Shown here in pieces: positions 1 to 8,849 of a DNA stretch of 60,458 bases. The DNA lies in NCBI RefSeq assembly GCF_001426505.1, contig NZ_LMEV01000014.1, forward strand, positions 73,123 through 133,580. The letters run 5' to 3'. The DNA is from Variovorax sp. Root473 (lineage in GTDB: Bacteria; Pseudomonadota; Gammaproteobacteria; Burkholderiales; Burkholderiaceae_C). The translations under genes and the position numbers were made by a program. Each line of letters starts with the position of its first letter. Within the stretch, counting starts at the first letter, position 1. The notes under the pieces were generated by a model. The model worked only from the letters and a program-made list of their open reading frames with translations. It was not told the DNA's origin and made no database searches.

Positions 1-38
1 GCCCGCCGGGGCGAGACCCGGCCTCGGGAAGCAACCCC

Positions 39-1151
39 TCAGAGGGTGTGACTCCGATCCCCCTCAGCGAACCCGACAGCGTCCCAAGGTTCACCCACAG
101 CAAACCCCACCACCTTGAACAACTCCCCCATCTCATGCTCATGAATCAACCGAGCCGCCATCCCTCGCTGCGCCACAGTCCCGCGTTCCATCAACCCCAA
201 CATCCCGCAGTTCAGAAGAAACCGCGCCTGGCTCGTGTAGCCAAGAACAGCAAGCCCCGCCTCCTGCCCCGCCACGGCAATCCCGGTGAAGTCCACATGC
301 GCCGTGATGTCCTTGTAGCCCACCTCCGACAGCGGATCGCCATCCGCCTGGTGCCCCCGATGGCACATCACCGTCCCCATGTGCCGCTGCGGGTGGTAGT
401 ACTCGCCCTCGGGAAATCCGTAGTCGATGAGAAACGCCGCGCCCTTCTCGAGCCGGTCCGCCAGCGTCGCAATGAACGCCTGCGCCTGCGGATGCACTTC
501 CGTGAGGTAGTCATGCACCCCAGGCACCTCGACCGGCGGCCGAAGATCAGTCGGCCGGTCCACCCACGTCCACCCGTCCCCCGCCGGATTGCGCACCACG
601 CCGCGCTCGAACCACGCCCCCTTCACCCGCGCCAGCAGCTGCACCGGCATCGCATCGAGCACCTCGTTGCCGACCACCACGCCCTCCATCGCCTCAGGCA
701 ATTCCCCGAGCCATTCGACCCGCCCCGCATGCCCCGCGAGCGCCTGCTGCTGCCGCTCGCGCAGGGTGCCCGACAGGTCGACGATGCGATAGCGCACATC
801 CCTGCGTCCCATCTCGCCCAGCGCATGCAGCAGCTGCACCGCCAGCGCCCCCGAGCCCGCGCCGAATTCCCACACCGTGTCGGTGCCGGTTTTCTCCAGC
901 GCTTCGAGCACCTGCACCGCGAGCGTGTGGCCGAACATCGGCGTCAACTCGGGCGCGGTCACGAAGTCGCTGCCGGATGAAGGCATGTGGCCGAACTTGG
1001 CCGAAGTGTTGGCGTAATAGCCGAGCCCCGGCGCATACAAGGCCAGGGCCATGAAGCGGTCGAAGCCGATCCATCCGCCCGCGCGTTCGACGGAACGGGC
1101 AATCAGATGGTCAAGGGCGATGGGTAAACTGTTTGTGGTTGGCGTCGTCAC
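39..1151 (-). CDS. MidA/NDUFAF7-type SAM-dependent methyltransferase
   Basis: This 370-residue protein belongs to the class I SAM-dependent methyltransferase family related to mitochondrial NDUFAF7/MidA (DUF185). The SAM-binding motif I is seen as FGAGSGALA near residue 90, and the family motif NEVLDAMPV near residue 160. NDUFAF7 methylates an arginine of a complex I subunit. Bacterial substrates are mostly unknown, so the target here is not assigned. I chose the GTG at 1151 because similarity begins just after it, and the longer upstream reading runs antisense through the neighbouring SDR gene. A GACAAT hexamer lies 6 nt before this GTG, which fits a leaderless start. The gene is divergent from the SDR/folB/ttcA cluster, as in many Burkholderiales. 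Family is confident; substrate is unknown. Confidence 0.87.
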   Translation of the reverse strand: MTTPTTNSLPIALDHLIARSVERAGGWIGFDRFMALALYAPGLGYYANTSAKFGHMPSSGSDFVTAPELTPMFGHTLAVQVLEALEKTGTDTVWEFGAGSGALAVQLLHALGEMGRRDVRYRIVDLSGTLRERQQQALAGHAGRVEWLGELPEAMEGVVVGNEVLDAMPVQLLARVKGAWFERGVVRNPAGDGWTWVDRPTDLRPPVEVPGVHDYLTEVHPQAQAFIATLADRLEKGAAFLIDYGFPEGEYYHPQRHMGTVMCHRGHQADGDPLSEVGYKDITAHVDFTGIAVAGQEAGLAVLGYTSQARFLLNCGMLGLMERGTVAQRGMAARLIHEHEMGELFKVVGFAVGEPWDAVGFAEGDRSHTL

Positions 1152-1190
1152 GGCGCCATTGTCCTCTTCCTCCTCGTTTTCTTCCCTCGC

Positions 1191-1973
1191 ATGCGTGCCA
1201 TCCCACCCTCCTCCCCCGATCGCCGCCGCACCGTCCTCGTCACAGGTGCGGGCCGCCGGCTGGGCCGCGAGATCGCGCTGGCGCTGGCGACGGGCGGCTG
1301 GCAGGTGGCGGTGCACTACCGCAGCTCGCGCGCCGAAGCCGAGCAGACCGTGGCCGACTGCGCCGCGCGCTCGGGCGACTCGGCGCTGTTCGAGGCCGAC
1401 CTGGCCGACGAGCAGGCCACGCGCGCCCTGCTGCCGCGCGTGGCGGCACGCTTTCGCACGGTGGATGCGGTGGTGCACAGCGCCGCCCTCTTCGAGCACG
1501 ACGATGCCGCCAGCTTCAGCTACGCGCTCATGGAGCGCCACGCGCGCAGCAACACGGGTGCGGCCATCCTGCTGGCGCAGGCACTGCACGAGCACCTGGC
1601 CCGGCGCGACGCACAGGGCGCCGTGGTGCACCTGCTCGACCAGAAGCTCTGGAACCCGAACCCGGACTTCCTGAGCTACACGCTCTCCAAGGCCGCGCTC
1701 GAAGCCGCCACCCCCATGCTCGCGCTGGCGCTCGCACCGCGCGTGCGCGTGGTGGGCGTGGCGCCCGGCCTCACGCTGGCGAGCCACATGCTCGACGACG
1801 ACAGGTTCGCGCAGTTGCACAAGCTGTCGCCGCTGGGCCGCTCGTCCACCTCCGAGGACGTGGCCGCCACGGTGAAATTCGCACTGGAAAACCGCTCGAT
1901 CACCGGCACCACGCTGCTGGTGGACGGCGGCCAGCACCTGATGAAATTCGAGCGCGATTTCTCGCTCATGTGA
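1191..1973 (+). CDS. SDR oxidoreductase, pteridine-reductase (FolM/PTR1)-like
   Basis: This 260-residue short-chain dehydrogenase has the nucleotide motif TGAGRRLG (residues 18-25), where paired arginines favour NADPH, and the YxxxK pair at Y163/K167. The usual catalytic serine position reads LLD (D150). Replacement of Ser by Asp is a hallmark of PTR1/FolM pteridine reductases. The gene lies 14 nt upstream of folB, a dihydroneopterin aldolase, which supports reduction of dihydromonapterin or dihydrofolate-type pterins to tetrahydro forms. The substrate is inferred from the family and neighbourhood, not proven. A generic SDR with another substrate remains possible. Confidence 0.85.
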   Translation: MRAIPPSSPDRRRTVLVTGAGRRLGREIALALATGGWQVAVHYRSSRAEAEQTVADCAARSGDSALFEADLADEQATRALLPRVAARFRTVDAVVHSAALFEHDDAASFSYALMERHARSNTGAAILLAQALHEHLARRDAQGAVVHLLDQKLWNPNPDFLSYTLSKAALEAATPMLALALAPRVRVVGVAPGLTLASHMLDDDRFAQLHKLSPLGRSSTSEDVAATVKFALENRSITGTTLLVDGGQHLMKFERDFSLM

Positions 1974-1987
1974 CGAGCACCACCACC

Positions 1988-2365
1988 ATGTCCACGAACA
2001 CACCGCACGGCCACCAGACACTCACCCTCCAGGGCCTGCGCTTCGACGCCAACCTGGGCATCCTGGAGCAGGAAAAAACCGCGCCGCAGCCGATTCTGGT
2101 AGACGCCGAGCTCAACCTCGGCCCGCAGCCGCTGCTGCCGCAGGACGACGACATCTTCCACGTGCTGGACTACCGCAAGGTGCGCCGCATCATCATCGAC
2201 GAGTGCACCGCCGAGCACGTCAACCTGCTCGAAAGCCTCATCGGCAAGCTCGCACAGCGCCTGCTGCAACTGCCCGGCGTGCGGGGCGTGCGCGTGAAGA
2301 TCGCCAAGCTCGAAATCTTCGACGACTGCGAGGTCGCCATCCGCATCGAAGCCGGGGAATGGTGA
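1988..2365 (+). CDS. folB: dihydroneopterin aldolase
   Basis: FolB (125 residues, typical length) cleaves 7,8-dihydroneopterin to 6-hydroxymethyl-7,8-dihydropterin and glycolaldehyde in tetrahydrofolate synthesis. The sequence shows the family's N-terminal [15 protein letters not shown] region, the DYRKVRRII segment, the conserved [13 protein letters not shown] helix with the active-site Glu, and a C-terminal strand VRVKIAKLE. It starts 14 nt after the SDR stop, so the two are probably co-transcribed. The ATG at 1988 was chosen because homology begins shortly after it. A second in-frame ATG is not seen nearby. Confidence 0.92.
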   Translation: MSTNTPHGHQTLTLQGLRFDANLGILEQEKTAPQPILVDAELNLGPQPLLPQDDDIFHVLDYRKVRRIIIDECTAEHVNLLESLIGKLAQRLLQLPGVRGVRVKIAKLEIFDDCEVAIRIEAGEW

Positions 2366-2370
2366 TCCAA

Positions 2371-2402
2371 GGCAAAATCGGGGGTCTTTCCCCCGATTTG
2401 CC
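2371..2402 (+). other. folB-ttcA intergenic hairpin
   Basis: A near-perfect inverted repeat fills most of the 52-nt spacer. AAATCGGGGG (2375-2384) pairs with CCCCCGATTT (2390-2399) across a TCTTT loop, and GGC/GCC extends the stem past a bulged A. No run of T follows, so it is not a textbook intrinsic terminator. It could act as a weak terminator for folB, a processing site, or a structured leader of ttcA. Confidence 0.5.
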
Positions 2403-2417
2403 CGAAGTAGCCACCCA

Positions 2418-3347
2418 ATGAACGCCGTCTGGATCGACGAAACGCCCGAAGCCGGCGCGCCCCCCAACTCGCTGAAGATCGAGCGCGAAACGCACAAGCT
2501 CGAGAAGCGCCTGTGCCGCCAGGTCGGGCAGGCCATCGTCGACTACAACATGATCGAAGAGGGCGACAAGGTCATGGTGTGCGTCTCGGGCGGCAAGGAC
2601 AGCTACGCGCTGCTGGACATCCTGCTCAAGATGAAGGCACGCGCGCCCATCCATTTCGACATCGTCGCGGTCAACCTCGACCAGAAGCAGCCCGGCTTTC
2701 CCGAAGAAGTGCTGCCCAAGTACCTGAGCGACCTGGGCGTGGCCTTCCACATCGAGAACCAGGACACCTACAGCATCGTCAAGCGCGTGATCCCCGAGGG
2801 CAAGACCACCTGCGGCCTGTGCAGCCGGCTGCGCCGCGGCATCCTGTACCGCGTGGCCGACGAGCTGGGCGCCACCAAAGTCGCGCTGGGCCACCACCGT
2901 GACGACATGCTGCAGACCTTCTTCCTCAACATGTTCTTCGGCGGCAAGTTGAAGAGCATGCCGCCCAAGCTGGTGAGCGACGACGGCAAGCACATCGTGA
3001 TCCGCCCGCTGGCGTACGTGGCCGAAAAAGACACGGTGCGCTGGGCGCAGCACCGCGAGTTCCCCATCATTCCCTGCACGCTGTGCGGCAGCCAGGAAAA
3101 CCTGCAGCGCAAGCAGGTCGGCGAGATGTTGCGCGAGTGGGACAAGAAGTACCCCGGCCGCGTCGAAAACATGTTCACCGCACTGCAGAACGTCGTGCCT
3201 TCGCACCTGCTCGACGGAACGCTGCACGACTTCCAGGGTCTGAAGGCGACGGGCGTGGCCGACGAGAACGGCGACAAGGCCTTCGACACGCCCGCTTTCG
3301 ACCTGCTCTCCCAGGCACCCTCGGCCCTGCGCATCGTTCAAGGCTGA
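2418..3347 (+). CDS. ttcA: tRNA 2-thiocytidine(32) synthetase
   Basis: TtcA (309 residues) thiolates cytidine 32 of certain tRNAs using ATP and a [4Fe-4S] cluster. The sequence has the PP-loop SGGKDS near residues 57-62, followed by two CxxC pairs, CGLC (C132/C135) and CTLC (C220/C223), as expected for the TtcA/TuaA family. The length matches the E. coli enzyme. It follows folB after a short spacer holding a strong hairpin, so it may be read from the folB transcript or from its own promoter. No oddities were seen in the coding sequence. Confidence 0.96.
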   Translation: MNAVWIDETPEAGAPPNSLKIERETHKLEKRLCRQVGQAIVDYNMIEEGDKVMVCVSGGKDSYALLDILLKMKARAPIHFDIVAVNLDQKQPGFPEEVLPKYLSDLGVAFHIENQDTYSIVKRVIPEGKTTCGLCSRLRRGILYRVADELGATKVALGHHRDDMLQTFFLNMFFGGKLKSMPPKLVSDDGKHIVIRPLAYVAEKDTVRWAQHREFPIIPCTLCGSQENLQRKQVGEMLREWDKKYPGRVENMFTALQNVVPSHLLDGTLHDFQGLKATGVADENGDKAFDTPAFDLLSQAPSALRIVQG

Positions 3348-3393
3348 CTCGGGCAACCCAGGGGAATTTAGGGCACTTGGCCCGGAGACCCTT

Positions 3394-4017
3394 ATGTATC
3401 GTGCGTTTTCAGCTCTATTTTTAGCAGCAGCCCTGAGCAGCTGCGCCACCTCCTGGGTGGTCGACAGCAACGTCAAGAGCTTTGCCACGCCGGGCACGAC
3501 CGTGCCGCCTGGCGCCACCTACCGCTTCGAGCGCCTGCCTTCGCAGCAGGCCGACACGGCGCGCCAGGACGGCCTGGAGGCCATGGCCGCGGCCGCGTTC
3601 GACAAGGTCGGCCTGCGCCGCGACGACACCAGGCCGCAGTACACGGCGCAGATCGGCGCGCGCGTCACGGCGGCGCTGTCGCCCTGGGCCGATCCGTGGC
3701 TGTACGGGCCCGGCCCGTGGGGCTACGGCTACGGCGGCTACTACGGCCACCGCTGGCATGGCGGGGGCTGGTACGGTGGCCCGATGTTCACGCCGCCGGC
3801 CAACCCCTGGTACCAGCGCGAGGTGAGCGTCGTGCTGCGCGAGGCGGGCGGAAGCCACCGCGTGGTGTACGAGACCCGCGCGCGCAACGACGGCCCCTAC
3901 AGCGCGAGCGCGGCGATCCTGCCGGTGATGTTCGAGGCCGCGCTGCAGGGCTTTCCGAACCCGCCGCCGGGCGAGCGCCGCGTGAACATCGAGCTCGCGC
4001 CGGCTGCCAGGAAATGA
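3394..4017 (+). CDS. DUF4136-type lipoprotein
   Basis: This 207-residue protein begins with a lipoprotein signal peptide: a hydrophobic stretch ending in the lipobox ALSSC, with the acylated Cys near residue 17. The body resembles DUF4136 proteins: N-terminal WVVDSNVKSF, a Gly/Tyr/Trp-rich middle (about residues 105-130), and a C-terminal VMFEAALQGFPNPPPGERRVNIEL. It is expected to be anchored in the outer membrane facing the periplasm. Function is unknown for the family. It starts 46 nt after ttcA with GGAG 8 nt upstream of the ATG. Confidence 0.75.
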   Translation: MYRAFSALFLAAALSSCATSWVVDSNVKSFATPGTTVPPGATYRFERLPSQQADTARQDGLEAMAAAAFDKVGLRRDDTRPQYTAQIGARVTAALSPWADPWLYGPGPWGYGYGGYYGHRWHGGGWYGGPMFTPPANPWYQREVSVVLREAGGSHRVVYETRARNDGPYSASAAILPVMFEAALQGFPNPPPGERRVNIELAPAARK

Positions 4018-4025
4018 TGCACTTC

Positions 4026-4042
4026 TAGAATTCGGACGGATG
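4026..4042 (+). promoter_or_regulatory. -10-like element, possible leaderless promoter
   Basis: TAGAAT (4026-4031) ends 8 nt before the ATG at 4040, and no Shine-Dalgarno sequence is visible. This spacing would put transcription start at or next to the start codon. Confidence 0.4.
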
Positions 4043-4690
4043 GAAGTCCACCTCACCCGCCTGATCGCCGTGCGCCACGGCGAAACCGCCTGGAACGTCG
4101 ACACCCGCATCCAGGGCCACCTCGACATCGGCCTCAACGCTACGGGCCTGTGGCAGGCGCAGCGCGCCGGACGGGCGCTGGCCGACGAGCCGATTGCGGC
4201 GGTGTACGCCAGCGACCTCTCGCGCGCCTGGCAGACCGCCCAGGCCATCGCCGCGCCCCACGGCCTCGACGTGCAGCCCGACCTGGGCCTGCGCGAGCGT
4301 GCCTTCGGCCGCTTCGAGGGCATGAGCTTCGCCGAGATCGAGGCCACCTTGCCCGAGGACGCCCGCCGCTGGCGCGAGCGCGATCCCGAGTTCGAACCCG
4401 AGGGCGGCGGCGAGAGCCTGCTGACCTTTCGCGACCGCGTGACCCGCACCGCCTCGGCCATCGCCGCGCGCCATCCGGGCGAGTTGGTGGTGCTGGTGGC
4501 CCACGGCGGCGTGATGGATGTGCTCTACCGCGCCGCCACGCGCCAGGAGCTGCAGGCACCGCGCACCTGGCAGCTCGGCAACGCGGCAATCAACCGCATG
4601 CTGTGGACACCCGAGGGCTTCAGCCTCGTCGGCTGGAGCGACATCAGCCACCTGGCCGCGGACACACCGCTCGACGAGTCCACGACCTAG
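4040..4690 (+). CDS. histidine phosphatase (phosphoglycerate mutase-like)
   Basis: A 216-residue branch 1 histidine phosphatase. The phosphoacceptor motif RHGET is at residues 12-16 (H13), and the distal catalytic His is in VAHGGVMD (H155). A GpmB/alpha-ribazole phosphatase-like core includes ASDLSRAWQTAQ and LRERAFGRFEGMSF. The family includes phosphoglycerate mutases and many small-molecule phosphatases, and residues visible here do not discriminate between them, so no specific substrate is given. The start at 4040 keeps the motif near the N-terminus, as is usual. Confidence 0.88.
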   Translation: MEVHLTRLIAVRHGETAWNVDTRIQGHLDIGLNATGLWQAQRAGRALADEPIAAVYASDLSRAWQTAQAIAAPHGLDVQPDLGLRERAFGRFEGMSFAEIEATLPEDARRWRERDPEFEPEGGGESLLTFRDRVTRTASAIAARHPGELVVLVAHGGVMDVLYRAATRQELQAPRTWQLGNAAINRMLWTPEGFSLVGWSDISHLAADTPLDESTT

Positions 4691-4749
4691 CGCGAAGGAC
4701 AAGGCGCGATGGGCTGCTTGCCTTTCTCCGTTCCGGGCAAGACGCCCCC

Positions 4750-5442
4750 ATGAAACGAACCCACTCGACCCCCTCGGCGTACGCCAGCTGGGATGCCTCC
4801 CAGACGCTGTCTGCGCCGTGGATTCAAGCCACGCAGCTGGGAAGCTTTGTCACCCTGGAGGCCGGCGACACCATCGCGCGCGAAGGCGAACGGCATGACT
4901 ACTTCTATCTGTTGCGGTCAGGTTTCGTTCATTCCACGATCCACCGAAGCAACGGTTCGGAGTTCCTGCTCGAGATCTTTGGACCCGGGGCGATCTTTGG
5001 CGAAGGTCCCGCATTCGCCGACAGCCCCCGGCCGACGACGACGCGCGTTGTTGCGCCAGCCGTCCTCAGCCGCTATCGCCCAGCAGATGTCGCGCAGCAG
5101 TTCTCGGCGCTCCCCGAGCTCGCGACCTCCTTGATCCAGCTGCTCGGATTCAAGAACCACATGATCGTCGCCAAGCTGGCCGGCGTGGCCTCGTCGGCGC
5201 CCAAGGAGCGGATCATCGATCTGCTGCTGCGCGTAGCGCGCCTGCCGTCGGCGCAGGCGTCGAAACAATGCACGGTCGACCTGACGCATGAGCAAATCGG
5301 CGCCATGACGGCATTGAGCCGCGTCACCGTCACCCGCACGTTGAATTCGCTGGCGGGACACGGGCTCATCGAAACGCGGGCCCGGCAAGTCAGCATTCCT
5401 GACGCACCGGCCCTGCGTCGTTTCCGCGATACATCATCGTAA
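4750..5442 (+). CDS. Crp/Fnr-family transcriptional regulator
   Basis: This 230-residue regulator has an N-terminal cyclic-nucleotide-binding-like beta-barrel (roughly residues 20-130, with LEAGDTIAREGER and GPGAIFGEGPAF) and a C-terminal winged helix containing LTHEQIGAMTALSRVTVTRTL (about residues 175-197). No Fnr-type N-terminal cysteine cluster is present, so an Fe-S oxygen sensor is unlikely. The effector is unknown. It is convergent with the RND efflux operon. The ATG at 4750 was chosen because upstream in-frame sequence overlaps the phosphatase gene in another frame. Confidence 0.85.
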   Translation: MKRTHSTPSAYASWDASQTLSAPWIQATQLGSFVTLEAGDTIAREGERHDYFYLLRSGFVHSTIHRSNGSEFLLEIFGPGAIFGEGPAFADSPRPTTTRVVAPAVLSRYRPADVAQQFSALPELATSLIQLLGFKNHMIVAKLAGVASSAPKERIIDLLLRVARLPSAQASKQCTVDLTHEQIGAMTALSRVTVTRTLNSLAGHGLIETRARQVSIPDAPALRRFRDTSS

Positions 5443-5634
5443 GAAAAACCCGCTTCCTGTATCGCTGGATACCGTCAAGACCGCCCCCCCCTCGCGATCA
5501 TTCAGCCCGTCACACACATGGACGGGACGAGGGTAGGAGGAGAAAACGCAGGGGCGTCAAAGAGAAGGCCAGAGCGCCTTCAATGGGCGATTGCCCGGGT
5601 GTGACGTTTCGCAGGACTGCAAAAGTTCTTTCAG

Positions 5635-5665
5635 GCCGGATGGTTCACGCGCGTGACCATCCGGC
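5635..5665. terminator. hairpin between convergent genes, possible terminator
   Basis: GCCGGATGGT (5635-5644) pairs with ACCATCCGGC (5656-5665), with an inner CACGC/GCGTG continuation. It sits 16 nt past the stop of the minus-strand RND gene. The T content after the stem is weak on both strands (CTTTT on plus, CTTTTG further off on minus), so efficiency is uncertain. The rest of the 5443-5681 spacer shows nothing else I recognise. Confidence 0.45.
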
Positions 5666-5681
5666 ATCTTTTGAATCGCCG

Positions 5682-8600
5682 TCAGGCGTGCGACGCGGCA
5701 TGCCCAGCTGCCGCCTCGGCCTTCGCCTCCCCTGGCAACTCCACCATCGGCCCGCTGCCGCTGTAGCGGTCGAGCGCCAGGTAGATCGCGGGCGTGATGT
5801 ACAGCGTGATCACCTGCGAGAAGATCAGCCCCCCCACCACCGCCACGCCCAGCGGCTGGCGCAGCTCGGCGCCCGCGCCCAGGCCCAGCGCGAGCGGCAG
5901 CGCGCCCATCAGTGCGGCCAGCGTGGTCATGAGAATCGGGCGGAAGCGCAGCCGGCAGGCCTCGCGGATCGCGTCGACCGGCTTCATGCCCTCGGTGCGC
6001 TGCGCGTCGAGGGCGAAGTCGATCATCATGATCGCGTTCTTCTTCACGATGCCGATCAGCAGCAGGATGCCGATGGTGGCGATCAGCGTGAGGTCGAAGC
6101 CGAAGATCTTCAGCGAAAGCAGCGCCCCCACCGCCGCCGAGGGCAGGCCCGCCAGGATGGTGATCGGGTGGATGTAGCTCTCGTACAGCACGCCCAGCAG
6201 CACGTAGATGACCAGCACCGCGAGCACCAGCAGCACGGCCTGGCTCGACTGCGAACTCTGGAACACCGCCGCATCACCGCCGTAGGTGGTGATGATCGAC
6301 TGCGGCATCTTCAGCTCTTCCTTGAAGCGGTCGATCTTCGCGGTCGCGTTGCCCAGCGGCACCTCGGGCCCGAGGTTGAACGACACCGTCACCGCCTGCA
6401 GCTGCCCCTGGTGGTTGACCGAGGTCGGCCCCACGGTGCGCTTGACGGTCGAGAAGGCCGACAGCGGCACGAGCTTGCCGGTGGTGCTGCGCACCGACAG
6501 CCGCGCCACGTCTTCCTCGAACTGGCGGTCGCTGTCGGCCGCCGACAGGATCACCTGGTAGGTGTTGCTCGCGCCGTAGATGCTGCCGATCTGGCGGTCG
6601 CCGTACGCGTTGTACAGCGCGGTGCGCAGGTCGCCGACGGCCACGCCGAGCACGCCGGCCTTGTCGCGGTCGATCTCCAGCGTGGCCTGCAGGCCGCGGT
6701 TCTGCGAATCGCTCGTCACGTCGCGGAAGTCGGGGTCGGCACGCATGCGCTCCATGAGCTTCGTCGACCACGGCACCATCTCGCCGGCGTTCACGCTCTG
6801 CAGCGTGTACTGAAAGCGCGCCTTGCTCTGGCGCCCGCCCAGGCGCAGGTTCTGCACCGGCTGCATGTAGACGGCCACGCCCGGGATTTCGCGGAAACGC
6901 TGGCGCAGCAACTCGAGCACCTTCGACATCTTGGGACGCTCGCTGCGCGGCTTGAGCACCGCGAACAGCCGGCCCGAGTTCTGCGTGGCGGTCGGGCCGC
7001 CCACGCCGACGAAGGAACTCACATAGGCCACGCTCGGATCGGCCTGCAGCGCGGCCGCCACGCGCGCCTGCAGCGCCTTCATGGCGGTGAAGGAAATGTC
7101 TTCGGCCGCTTCGGTGGTGATCTGGATCTGGCCGATGTCTTCCTCGGGGAAGAAGCCCTTGGGGATGCTGATGAAGAGCCACGCCGTGACGACGAAGGTC
7201 AGCCCCGCCATGGCCAGCATCAGCGCACGGTGCGCGAGCGTCCAGTCGAGCGTGCGCATGTAGGTGCCGTGCACCGCGCGGTAGCCGCGCTCGAAGGCCC
7301 GGCCGATGGCCGTGCCGGGCTCAGGGTGTTCTTCCTCGTGGTCGAGGTGGCCTGCGCCTTCCTTGCGCGGCACGTGCCTGAGCAGCCGGCTCGCCAGCAT
7401 CGGCACCAGCGTGAGCGACACCACCGCCGACACCAGCACGGCCAGCGCCACCACCACGGCGAACTCGTGGAACAGCAGGCCGATCACGCCCGGCATGAAG
7501 AAGATCGGGATGAACACGGCCACCAGCGAGATCGAGATCGACACGATGGTGAAGCCCACCTCGCGCGCACCGCGCAGCGCGGCGGCCATCGGCTCCATGC
7601 CCTTCTCGACGTAGCGCATGATGTTCTCGAGCACCACGATGGCGTCGTCCACCACCAGGCCCACGGCCAGCGTGATGCCCAGCAGCGAGACGTTGTCCAG
7701 GCTGTAGCCGAAGGCGTACAGCAGCGCCACGGCGCCAATCAGCGAGATCGGAATGGTGGCTGCCGGAATCAGCGTGGCCACCAGCCGGTGCAGGAACAGG
7801 AAGATCACCAGCACCACCAGCGCGATGGTGCCCAGCAAGGTGAGCTGCACGTCGTGCACCGCCTCGCGGATCGAGAGCGAGCGGTCGTTGACCATGTGGA
7901 TCTCGACCGACTGCGGCAACTCGGCCTTGAAGCGCGGAATGAGCGCGCGCACGGCGTCCACCACCTGCACGGTATTGGCATTGGGCTGGCGCTGCACGGC
8001 GAGCGAAATCGAGTCCTGGCCGTTGAAGCTGCTGGCGGTCTTGACCGACTCGAAGCTGTCTTCCAGCGTGGCCACTTCATCGAGCCGCACCGGCGCGCCA
8101 TTGCGCTGCGCAATGATGAGCTTGGCGAAATCGGCCGCCTTCATGAGCTGGCGGTTGGCCTGGATGGTGAGCGTCTGGCGCGGGCCGTCGAGCGTGCCGA
8201 CCGGCGTGTTGGCGTTGGCCGAGTTCACGGCCTTGGCCAGCTCGTCGAGCGTGATGTTGCGCGCGTTGAGCAGGTCGGCGTTGGCCTTGATGCGCACCGC
8301 GAAGGCCTTGCGCCCGTACACGCCCACCTGGGCCACGCCGTCGATGGTCGAGAGCGTGGGCGAAATGAGGTTCTCGGCGTAGTCGTTGAGCTCCGACGGG
8401 TTCATCGACGGCGAGATCAGCGCGATGAACAGCACCGGCGCGTCGGCCGGATTCACCTTGCGGTACGAGGGCAGCTGCGTCAGCTCCTGCGGCAGCTGGC
8501 GCTGGGCGCGCAGCAGCGCGGCCTGCACGTCGACGGCAGCGGCATCGATGTCGCGGCTGCTGACGAATTCAAGCGTGAGCGAGGTCACGCCCTGGGTGTT

Positions 8601-8849
8601 CACCGAGCTGATGGTCTGCAGGCCGGGAATCGTCGAGAACTGCTTTTCGAGCGGCAGCGCGACCGAACTCGCCATGGTGTCGGGGCTCGCGCCCGGCAGC
8701 TGCGCGTTGACGTTGATGACCGGCGTGTTGTAGCTCGGCAGCGCCGCGACCGGGATGCTGAAGTACGCAAAGATGCCAATGACCACGACGGCCGCCGACA
8801 GCAGCACCGTCATCGCCGGACGGCGGATGCAGAGCTCTGAAATGTTCAT
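5682..8849 (-). CDS. RND efflux pump inner-membrane transporter (HAE1 family)
   Basis: A 1055-residue resistance-nodulation-division transporter of the hydrophobe/amphiphile efflux type. It starts MNISELCIRRP, as MdtB/MuxB-like pumps do, has the duplicated layout of 12 membrane segments with two large periplasmic loops, and carries the proton-relay motif GLVVDDAIVVLENI in the fourth membrane segment. The last membrane segments (GILLLIGIVKKNAIMMIDFA) are intact. It forms a tripartite pump with the adjacent periplasmic adaptor, whose stop overlaps this start in ATGA. No outer-membrane factor is encoded next door, so the pump presumably borrows a TolC-type channel. Substrates cannot be read from sequence. 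Confidence 0.93.
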   Translation of the reverse strand: MNISELCIRRPAMTVLLSAAVVVIGIFAYFSIPVAALPSYNTPVINVNAQLPGASPDTMASSVALPLEKQFSTIPGLQTISSVNTQGVTSLTLEFVSSRDIDAAAVDVQAALLRAQRQLPQELTQLPSYRKVNPADAPVLFIALISPSMNPSELNDYAENLISPTLSTIDGVAQVGVYGRKAFAVRIKANADLLNARNITLDELAKAVNSANANTPVGTLDGPRQTLTIQANRQLMKAADFAKLIIAQRNGAPVRLDEVATLEDSFESVKTASSFNGQDSISLAVQRQPNANTVQVVDAVRALIPRFKAELPQSVEIHMVNDRSLSIREAVHDVQLTLLGTIALVVLVIFLFLHRLVATLIPAATIPISLIGAVALLYAFGYSLDNVSLLGITLAVGLVVDDAIVVLENIMRYVEKGMEPMAAALRGAREVGFTIVSISISLVAVFIPIFFMPGVIGLLFHEFAVVVALAVLVSAVVSLTLVPMLASRLLRHVPRKEGAGHLDHEEEHPEPGTAIGRAFERGYRAVHGTYMRTLDWTLAHRALMLAMAGLTFVVTAWLFISIPKGFFPEEDIGQIQITTEAAEDISFTAMKALQARVAAALQADPSVAYVSSFVGVGGPTATQNSGRLFAVLKPRSERPKMSKVLELLRQRFREIPGVAVYMQPVQNLRLGGRQSKARFQYTLQSVNAGEMVPWSTKLMERMRADPDFRDVTSDSQNRGLQATLEIDRDKAGVLGVAVGDLRTALYNAYGDRQIGSIYGASNTYQVILSAADSDRQFEEDVARLSVRSTTGKLVPLSAFSTVKRTVGPTSVNHQGQLQAVTVSFNLGPEVPLGNATAKIDRFKEELKMPQSIITTYGGDAAVFQSSQSSQAVLLVLAVLVIYVLLGVLYESYIHPITILAGLPSAAVGALLSLKIFGFDLTLIATIGILLLIGIVKKNAIMMIDFALDAQRTEGMKPVDAIREACRLRFRPILMTTLAALMGALPLALGLGAGAELRQPLGVAVVGGLIFSQVITLYITPAIYLALDRYSGSGPMVELPGEAKAEAAAGHAASHA

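Noticed and set aside
5583..8840. A 1085-codon open frame on the plus strand
   Set aside because: It lies wholly antisense to the intact RND transporter, is dominated by Arg/His/Gln as expected from the antisense frame of GC-rich genes, and has no recognisable domain.
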